DNA of 14,614 nucleotides. Origin: Ichthyophonus hoferi. Lineage: Eukaryota; Opisthokonta; Ichthyosporea; Ichthyophonida; Ichthyophonidae. The notes below the pieces were generated by a model that was not told the origin of the DNA, did no database searches, and saw nothing but the letters and a program-made list of their open reading frames with translations. A program made the position numbers and the translations under genes. Shown piece after piece: positions 7,874 through 14,614 of the stretch (position 1 is its first letter; every line of letters begins with the position of its first letter). Location: contig NAOQ01000955.1 of the NCBI GenBank assembly GCA_002751075.1, forward strand, positions 1 to 14,614. Direction: 5' to 3'.

Positions 7874-8603
7874 TTTGGTGTTCAGTCATCCTTAAAATTT
7901 TCTCTCACATTGTATGGTTGAGACTCAATTGGATGCATAACCACACAAATTTGTTGTTAACGTAAATAGCTACTCCATGAGTATAGATGGGTTGCTCCGA
8001 TTGAGCAAGTTAAATGTTATTAAGTTATTGTATATTTTATCTATTGGCAGGCTAAAACATATAGATCTGGTATCCTACATATTATCTACTTATGGATTTC
8101 CATATGGATAGATTGAATTAAAATAACAGTTCAAAACACCAAATAACATCTGGTCTACTAGGTTTTTACTTTATTTTCAATAATTAGCAATACCACTGCC
8201 ATATATGCAACTAAATAATTATGAAGGTGACTAAAGTGGGCAAATACTTGATTATGTAAAATACTTGATTAGGACCTACCTATTCAATTGTTTCAAATGC
8301 GAATAATACAATAATACTATATAGTTAGTGACTCACGAATATCCTTCATATATGTAACGTGAATACCCATTATCATTTTATATTAAGTGTAACTCCAATG
8401 TATATTATATGATGCATTAATTTAATTTAAATATCAGTCATCATTTTATGTTCTCTTTGTGAGCTATATAGCAGTGGAGGTGTGTTGGGCCCATAACCCT
8501 GTGACAAATAATTTACTTAATTTCCTCTATCAAATATACTATTAAATTTAACATTTTTAAATAAATTCATATACCACATTCTACTGAGTAAAAAGGTTGC
8601 TCA
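7874..8603. other. Intergenic AT-rich stretch
   Basis: No supported gene on either strand. A small duplication of AATACTTGATTA occurs at about 8245 and 8262. The region separates the chitin-binding gene's promoter from the LTR-element tandem and presumably carries upstream regulatory sequence, but I recognise no specific site. Confidence 0.6.
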
Positions 8604-8864
8604 GAACCAGTCAGGGTTTACCTTATGTCCTACATAAACCTAACCAATCAAATAGCGCAGTGCATAGTCATATATATGTTAGCGTCTAAGATAGCACGTT
8701 GCTTAGCCATCCTGCTGACTTAAATAATAAAAATATGTCTTAACAGATATGCATTCCGTGTACGGAAAGGAAACGTAAAAACATCTCTTAATTTGGTATT
8801 TTCTCTCTTTATAAATACATACAAGTCACAAAAACGCTTGTGTTTCTACTTATTATTCCCAACA
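8604..8864 (+). repeat. Left LTR, 3' part only
   Basis: Matches the distal half of the central LTR: clear from about 8690 (TTGCTTAGCCATCCTGC), plausible from AACCAGTCA near 8604. It includes the TTTATAAA box near 8810 and the CAACA terminus at 8864. The proximal part is not detectable, so this end of the array is incomplete. Confidence 0.65.
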
Positions 8865-9391
8865 TGGTAGCAGAAAACGGTTAAATGGTTTTTCATGTTC
8901 CCAAAACAGGCAATTTTATTAAGTCAAATATCCACAAATACTGGAAACACTTCATCCCATTCCTATGTCGATATACTAACTTCCGTGTGTGGAGACTCAA
9001 TTTTATTGCATCTACACCCTGTCTTCAATCTACATTTGATCTATCAACATTTCCAGTTTCAACGTGACATTAACGCAATGTATAAAACGACTGGGAAACA
9101 CCCACATATCACCTCAGCCGTCACCTGCCAGCCGCCAGATGCCAGTGCCTACAACACAGCCAAAGCGAGAGCTAGAGGTGGAGCGAGCAGGATTATTTAA
9201 CAGAGAGTTTGGTTAATTGTCTCCTATTTTATTTACATTGAGTGCCTTGCCACTGTCACGTCTGACTGTCATTAGGAATTATCTAGTTCTGTAAGTGAAC
9301 CACAAGTCTGCAGCCAAGTAGTTCCCATGTAAAGGTTCTTTTCATGTTTTTTATGTCTTAGGTGAAACAATCCACCTAGGCCAAGGGGGAG
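8865..9391 (+). mobile_element. Internal region, first unit
   Basis: Runs from the primer-site-like TGGTAGCAGA to the purine tract AAGGGGGAG at 9383-9391. It is colinear with the second unit over its whole length, at roughly 80-85 percent identity by eye. It carries remnants of a short coding region that is more open in the second unit; it looks broken. Confidence 0.65.
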
Positions 9392-9986
9392 TCCTAAAAG
9401 TTATCTTATTATTAGTAGATAATATTGACTATTAAATAGTACTACCATGGAAGGGATGACGTAAAAAAGATTCTCATGTGCTCTGGCAGACTGACTTTAA
9501 TTGTTGATACATTGGTGTGATAAAAATATGAATAAGTATATTAAATCATTTCAAACTATTGGATATTAGTAACACAATAATTAAAAGAGGAGTATTTAGT
9601 CAATTTAGATATTTCTTTATACTGTTGTATTACTAATCATTATTATTACATATGTAGTCTGGAAAAAGATCTAATGTAATCTATTAGTGTTGAATGGTAA
9701 TCCAAGATGATCGATCAAAAATAAACCAGTCAATGACAGAGGTCCTGTGCTACATAATAGACCATTTCAGATTATAGGTTTCTGGGTCCAGGAAGCATAT
9801 TGCTTAGTCATCCTGCCTAAAGCAAGTTCTGCTGACTTGTTTAATAATAAAAATATGCCTGAGCATATCTACACTCCATGTATGCAAAGGGACACGGTAA
9901 AACTTCCCTTAATTCTAGTATTCTCTCTCTTTATAAACAAATATAAGTAACAGCAAAGCTCGTGTCTCTACCTATTTATCCCAATA
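9392..9986 (+). repeat. Central shared LTR, complete
   Basis: About 595 bp, starting TCCTAAAAGTTATC after the purine tract and ending CCCAATA before the primer-site-like sequence of the second unit. TTTATAAAC at about 9930 is a plausible internal promoter element, about 55 bases before the LTR end. The one LTR serves as the right LTR of unit one and the left LTR of unit two. Its left end matches 10521 onward and its right end matches 8690-8864. Confidence 0.7.
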
Positions 9987-10520
9987 TGGCAGCGGAAAAC
10001 GTTTAAAGAGTTTTCCATGGTCACAAAACCTGATAACTCTATGAAGTCAACAATCCACGAATATGGAAAACGCTTGATACCATCCCTACATCCATATACT
10101 GACCTCTATGTGTGGAGGCTCAATTTTATTACAGCTACACACTGTCTTCAATCTGCATTTGATCTATCAACATTTCCAGCTTCGAAGTGACACTAAGGCA
10201 ATGTAAAAAACAACTTGGAAACACCCACATATCACCTCAGCCGCAAGAGGTTAGCCGCCAAATGCCAGTGCCTACAACACAGTCAAAGCGAGAGCTAGAG
10301 GTAGAGCGAGCAGAATTATTTAACAGAGAATTTGATCGACTGTCTACTGTTTTATTTATATTGGGTGCCATGCCACTATCATGTCTGAATGTCATCAGGA
10401 ATTATCTAGTTCTGTTAGTGAGCCACATGTCTGCAGCTAAGTAGTCCCCAAAGGTTCCTTTCATATTCCTTTTTCACATTTTTTATGCTCTAGATGAAAC
10501 AATCCGCCTAACCAAAGGGG
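9987..10520 (+). mobile_element. Internal region, second unit, with a short coding remnant
   Basis: Runs from TGGCAGCGGA to the purine tract AAAGGGG at 10514-10520. A frame of 85 codons (10187-10444) has a charged, helix-prone segment (ELEVERAELFNREF) followed by a more hydrophobic end. The position directly after the primer site suits a gag-like segment, but I recognise no gag, zinc-knuckle or enzyme motif. It is a fossil. Confidence 0.6.
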
Positions 10521-10880
10521 TATTTTAAAAGTTATCATATTACTAGTAGATAATATTGACTATTAAATAGTACTACTATGGAAAGAATGACGCAAGGAAG
10601 ATTCTCATGGGCTGTGGCAGATTGACTTTAATTGTTGATAACATTGGTGTGATAAAAATATGATAAATATTTTAAATCTATTGGATATTAGTAACATAAC
10701 AATTAAAAGAAAAGTAATAAGTTAATTTAATTATTATTTTTATTGTTAGTATTATTATTATTAGCAATATTATTGTTATTACTATTATCGGCTCTTATTA
10801 TTGCTGTTATTATTATTATTATTATATTATTACTATTTCTACTATGACCATTATATTATTATCTGGTATGGACTAACGTA
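10521..10880 (+). repeat. Right LTR, partial, with expanded ATT tract
   Basis: TTTTAAAAGTTATC and the next 200 bases match the central LTR from 9392, about 90 percent by eye. The match then enters an ATT-rich tract and resumes faintly at TCTGGTATGGAC. The distal half, including the TATA-like box and CA end, is not recognisable. Confidence 0.65.
10736..10862. repeat. ATT trinucleotide microsatellite inside the right LTR
   Basis: About 125 bases of imperfect ATT/TTA units interrupted by GTT and ACT. The central LTR has only CATTATTATTACAT at the corresponding place (about 9638), so the tract seems to have grown after insertion. Confidence 0.8.
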
Positions 10881-11104
10881 GGCATATTTAGTAGCTGCAT
10901 ATAGCTCTTATAAACGTAACAGATAAGATAATCTGAACCAACCTATGCCATTCGCGGGACCTCTGCCATTGGCTGGCTCAATCTTGATCAATTATTTTAG
11001 AATTCCATTTAACATAATAGATTACTAGATTGCATTAAACGCAAACGTTTTTTCCAAGTAATTTCTAATAAAAAATCAGTAAGAGATGGCAGTAGATACT
11101 ATTG

Positions 11105-11515
11105 AGGTCAGGCTCTGCATAATTTTTTGGTTTTTGTGACACTATGAAGCTGGAAATGTTGATAGTTCAAATACAGATTTAAAGACGTGTGTAGATGTAA
11201 TAAAATTGATCTTCCGTATGTAGAGATTAGTGGATAGATGCGGAGCTAGGCGTAAAATTATTTTTTGGCATTTTTGGATTGTTGATTTAATAGTCACTAA
11301 ATCTATTACCATGTTAGGAATAATAATTAGACAGAAGCATTATTCATTTAGATGAAGAGAAAACACCATCCATATTATTGGTGTTTTAACCTATCTTCTT
11401 GCACAGATATGGTAAAGCATTTTCATTAGTGAGAAGAACTTGCTTTAGGCAAGATGCAAAGCACTGAGCCATCTGGACTGCATAGCAATCTGTGATAATC
11501 TTGGAATGCCATTTA
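11105..11515 (-). mobile_element. Inverted partial copy of the LTR element (internal region plus LTR 3' end)
   Basis: The stretch from GTGACACTATGAAGCTGGAA (11136) onward matches the reverse complement of the tandem's internal regions. ACCATGTTAGGAATAATA at 11309-11326 matches the reversed LTR/primer-site junction, and GAACTTGCTTTAGGCAAG near 11438 matches the reversed distal LTR. Similarity fades near 11515. It is more diverged than the tandem units are from each other, so it is probably an older insertion. It is a fossil fragment. Confidence 0.7.
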
Positions 11516-11561
11516 ACACCAATAGAATGAACTGAATTTATTTAGAATTGTGAACGATAAC

Positions 11562-11568
11562 TATATAA
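11562..11568 (+). promoter_or_regulatory. TATA box upstream of the tail-anchored ORF
   Basis: TATATAA lies 94 bases before the ATG at 11656, giving a predicted 5' UTR of about 60 bases. The spacing resembles that of the chitin-binding gene, and the intervening DNA is GC-richer than its surroundings. Confidence 0.45.
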
Positions 11569-11655
11569 CCAAAACTCCAGTCTGTTTCACGTACCGATTT
11601 ATTCCGAAAAGTCAAACTGTTATTTAGTCTCATCACCCGTACTCGGTCTATCAAA

Positions 11656-11895
11656 ATGATGAAAGAAAACACGCATCATCTACTCTCGACGGATATCAAA
11701 ACCTGCGATATTGATTTTATCCTCACCGATTTCTTTGAAGAAACCAGTACAGGCTCAGACTCGGACGAGTTAATCGGGTTTGATCCACTTTACAACATTA
11801 AATTTTTGTCATTTATAGCCGGTATATTTTTTCTTGTATACATATACATGACATATATGGCATATAAACTTGCAATTCTAAAGCCATTGGCTTAG
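11656..11895 (+). CDS. Small predicted tail-anchored membrane protein
   Basis: 79 codons in one exon, AAAATG start context, TATA box at 11562. No signal peptide. Residues 1-45 are hydrophilic and acidic: TDFFEE at 24-29 and an STGSDSDEL stretch at 31-39 with possible acidic phosphosites. Residues 50-70 form one strong membrane helix (FLSFIAGIFFLVYIYMTYMAY) followed by a 9-residue tail with two lysines. A single helix at the extreme C terminus is the mark of tail-anchored proteins inserted after translation into the ER or outer mitochondrial membrane. I do not recognise a family, and function is unknown. Coding status rests on promoter spacing, composition and a plausible topology; it could also be one exon of a longer gene. 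The inverted LTR fragment ends about 45 bases before its TATA box. Confidence 0.5.
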   Translation: MMKENTHHLLSTDIKTCDIDFILTDFFEETSTGSDSDELIGFDPLYNIKFLSFIAGIFFLVYIYMTYMAYKLAILKPLA

Positions 11896-13729
11896 TACAA
11901 TTAGCAATTATGCATATGCTACATTAACTCGGTTATGAATTCAGCATTATGCCACTGTAACTACATTAAGCATACAATTTCTACAAGCCTACAAGTCCGC
12001 CTGAATGAAGATGCTGTTAGGGAGCCACTACAAAGATGTATACAATAATAGCCATGCAACACGTATTACGGATAGACTGTGCTATCTGTAGGCACATATG
12101 GATAAACATAAGCACTGCATTGTTGTTCCTATTCCCTACCATTTATTTTATGTATGTTATATTTGCATATTACTATGAAAAAGACATATACAGTTTTAGT
12201 TAAGTTTAATTAGAATTTTTTTTCAATGATCTTATTTTTTTTTAGTGTTTAAGTTTATAATGCTAATAATTTAGTTAATTCAAGTATTGAATTATCAAGA
12301 TAAAATGAGACGGGTATAAATACAAAACGCAATAACTAATAAAGAACGCAATTGTTTGACACGCAAACTGTTTGTAAGGAAAACGGTTCAAACGCAATCG
12401 GTTCATACACAAAACTATACTTTGTTATAATTATTATATCATTTATTATAGATAATGGCAGTATTTGCAGGCAAGGAATTAAATAAAGATAAAGAATCTT
12501 TATTCATTATAACTGCAGAAAATAAGAGAGGGATCTTGTCAAAGACTAAATATTTTAAACTTTCAAAATATAGCATACTTTATATAAGCTGCTAGATAAT
12601 CTGATTATTAAATAATTTATTAAACAAAGACTATCAATGGCTTACTATATAGTAATTAATTGAAATTGATTTAGACTATATGTTTTACTAAATTCGCGAT
12701 GTGTATGTGGCTATATTTGACAGTTACAGTAATGACTTTTTTAGTGCCACTTGCTTTTTAAAAGGGTTGTAATTCCAAATTTATTTGGATAGACTTAAAC
12801 TAACCACTTAAATTTATATTGTCATACTTTTAAATATACACTATTGATTTTATGATTTCCAAAACTTTTAAGATATTAAGTTGATATCGAGCAGATTGTC
12901 TTAACTCTTGCAATCTAAGTTACCATATTTGGTTTTCAAACTAATCGCTAGTAATAGCTTTAACTACTTGTTGAAGTATTAATAAGTCCTATATATAGTT
13001 GTTTCTAGAAATTTAATATTTCAAAACTATACACGCAAGTCCCTGTAATAAACATTTTAATAAATAGACATTTATGTATCCATACATCTGAAGAGCTGGT
13101 ACGTCTTTGCTCCGGAGAACTCCAATTTTAATCTTCATTACCTTTAATTCTTAAAAAAATGTTGCAACTCCATATTTTAATCTATCTATGGCTTCAATAA
13201 CATATCACTACAATATTATTTGGTTATATTTCGACATTACCATTCACTACAATGCCAAATACTAGTAGGAGCTAAATCTGGCACATGCTAAGTTGAAATA
13301 AAGAAAGATAGTTCAAAAACATAAGCCAATAAGATAGAACCACAGTTGCACTTATGATATGATTTGCTATACTGTCATTAGATATTATTACAATGACTAC
13401 CACAACCCAATAATTTGATCACTTAACACTGTTTAACAATCGAATGTTGTTACTTAGAAGAAGAAAAACAAGGCATAGAAGATAAGCTATCTGTACCAGT
13501 AAAACATACTTCTGAATAAACGTAGTGATAGAGCGGAATCTTGTAATAATTCTAATAAAATGTTTTAAATATCTTATACTTATGTTTGCAAACACACTTA
13601 TATTTTAGAGGCCTCTAAAATAATTAACTAATTTTTTTCATAATATTATAGCCAATACTAGCAAAGCACCTAACACATCATAATAACAAACCAGGAACAT
13701 TATAGGCAAGGTTCATTAAAAGTCAGTAT
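11896..13729. other. Long AT-rich stretch without a supported gene
   Basis: No convincing open frame on either strand. The first 250 bases are slightly GC-richer and may be the 3' UTR of the tail-anchored ORF; the nearest plus-strand AATAAA is at 12338-12343. The remainder is AT-rich with no recognised repeat family apart from the ACGCAA cluster. Confidence 0.6.
12327..12398. repeat. Cluster of four ACGCAA motifs
   Basis: ACGCAA starts at 12327, 12346, 12361 and 12392, with CGGTTCA present twice nearby (about 12384 and 12399). It may be a degenerate short tandem repeat or a binding-site cluster; no factor is assigned. Confidence 0.4.
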
Positions 13730-14065
13730 ACCTTAACGATTGCGCTGGAGCCTACAATTTAGAGAGAACTTTACTCACAGTGGGCACAGAGGAGAATGAG
13801 TGACTCGGACTTCTACTAGAGAGTGGAACCAATCCGAATATCTCCATTATCAAGTAGAAGAGACTAATTGAAGAAAATCCCGACAACGCACAAAAAACCA
13901 TTGATTAAATAACCAATTCAATAGTATTACTCACACCCTGCACTGACGCACAAATTGAATCACATTGCAATATCAAGCATACTTTTCTAGGCCAAAGTAC
14001 ATCAAAAATTATCTTACTGAGGAAATAATCAAAAAAATATACGCAGATCACTTAAGTTCACGGCT
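13730..14065. other. GC-richer patch, possibly decayed coding sequence
   Basis: The base composition rises compared with both flanks and one plus-strand frame reads protein-like over part of its length, but it is not open throughout and I recognise no motif. It may be an old element relic or a former exon. No identity is claimed. Confidence 0.3.
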
Positions 14066-14143
14066 CTAATTAGAATTAATTGTTAATTAACTACAGCAAT
14101 TGATGTTTAACCGTGGATTAGTCATAATTCAGGCTTAGTTTTA

Positions 14144-14332
14144 TCAACCATTTTTGTTTTTTTGTTGGTGTATGATTATATTTTCCAAAAGGGCCAGGCA
14201 TGCTGCTAAAATGCAATGTAAAAAGATTCCAGCTATAAAAGTATCTATCGTGTAACATGGTACTATTACTCTGGAAAAATATTGACACATTCTATCAAGA
14301 AACTTGCACAAGGATTTTGCAATTGGGGACAT
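14144..14332 (-). CDS. Doubtful small membrane-protein ORF
   Basis: 62 codons on the minus strand. Residues about 26-50 are hydrophobic (FIAGIFLHCILAACLALL) and could form one membrane helix; there are four Cys and a Lys/Asn-rich end. A short FIAGIF match to the helix of the ORF at 11656 is intriguing but too short to show kinship. No TATA box is obvious within 100 bases upstream. It may be a chance frame in AT-rich DNA. Confidence 0.2.
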   Translation of the reverse strand: MSPIAKSLCKFLDRMCQYFSRVIVPCYTIDTFIAGIFLHCILAACLALLENIIIHQQKNKNG

Positions 14333-14428
14333 GAATTATGACTGTTAAGATATGATGACGTTACGTTGTCAATTTTTATTATAAGAGGGTTTGTCCAGGT
14401 AATTGGTTAACAGGAATAATCTCTTAGG

Positions 14429-14444
14429 AAAAAAAAAAAAAAAA
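14429..14444. repeat. Poly(A) tract
   Basis: An uninterrupted run of A near the right edge. No retroposed body is recognisable directly upstream, so it may be a simple homopolymer rather than a retroposon tail. Confidence 0.85.
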
Positions 14445-14614
14445 GCATGTGGGCAATATATATAAGCACACATATCTTTGTTGACATTAGTTATTAGAGG
14501 TAACATAGTTTAATATAAGTTTAGGGTTAGTACACAGAATCAGTATAATGCCCCTGTTCTTCTTTCCTTATAAAACACTCGTACAATTAAAGAAATAATT
14601 CATTCTAAAAATAT

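Larger units (their letters stand above)
8604..10880 (+). mobile_element. Tandem LTR-retroelement fossil: LTR-internal-LTR-internal-LTR
   Basis: Two internal regions of about 530 bp are separated by one shared full-length LTR of about 595 bp, and outer LTR parts lie on both sides; the period is 1122 bp. Each internal region starts at a primer-site-like TGGTAGCAGA or TGGCAGCGGA, directly after an LTR end (CAACA, CAATA), and finishes with a purine tract (AAGGGGGAG, AAAGGGG). The primer site and purine tract recall Ty1/copia elements. No reverse transcriptase, integrase or protease is present, so it is non-autonomous or heavily reduced. LTR copies differ by roughly 10 percent by eye, implying an old insertion; both units look broken. 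The arrangement matches what is known of small TRIM-like elements, although these LTRs are longer than classic TRIMs. Confidence 0.75.

Noticed and set aside
8885-9200. Two overlapping short frames at the start of the first internal region
   Set aside because: They lie inside the LTR-element fossil and are not host genes; kept only as part of that element.
14429-14444. Poly(A) run as the tail of a processed retrocopy
   Set aside because: No coding or SINE-like body upstream and no flanking duplication that I can see.

Overview
This is an AT-rich eukaryotic window. Short spliced exons, canonical GT-AG introns, TATA boxes, poly(A) signals, a secreted chitin-binding protein and LTR-element fossils suggest an invertebrate animal. 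A sponge or other early-branching lineage would fit, but the sequence does not fix the species.

Layout, left to right. Positions 112-3700 (+) hold the last six visible exons of a DUF547-domain gene, 234 residues through the stop, with two AATAAA signals near 4050. Its introns are unusually rich in ATTGG/CCAAT boxes and contain three ACGT- or ATCAT-based palindromes. Positions 3701-4900 show no gene. Positions 4937-5617 (+) hold two acidic, Ser-rich open frames of unknown function, the first abutting a scrap of LTR. Positions 5618-6950 are non-coding as far as I can see. Positions 7013-7804 (-) hold a secreted protein with a signal peptide, a TATA box and four repeats of a four-cysteine, CBM14-like (peritrophin-A) domain. 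The open frame stops at a UAG inside the fourth repeat, although the rest of that repeat follows in frame with exact cysteine spacing.

Positions about 8604-10880 are a tandem LTR-retroelement fossil, LTR-internal-LTR-internal-LTR. Its internal regions are only about 530 bp each, its repeat period is 1122 bp, and tRNA-primer-site and polypurine-tract-like junctions are visible. A third, inverted piece lies at about 11105-11515 and a small inverted scrap at about 4910-4958, so one family has seeded several places in the window. The third LTR carries a locally expanded ATT microsatellite.

Positions 11656-11895 (+) are a small single-exon gene with a good TATA box, predicted to be a tail-anchored membrane protein. 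From 11896 to the end the DNA is AT-rich with little coding signal: a cluster of ACGCAA motifs, a GC-richer patch that may be decayed coding sequence, a doubtful minus-strand membrane ORF and a poly(A) run.

Nothing suggests that the genes work as a pathway; they look like independent neighbours. The items most worth a second look are the interrupted chitin-binding gene with its coherent loss of one disulfide pair, the shared-LTR tandem miniature element, and the donor-proximal ATTGGTT motif in the DUF547 introns.
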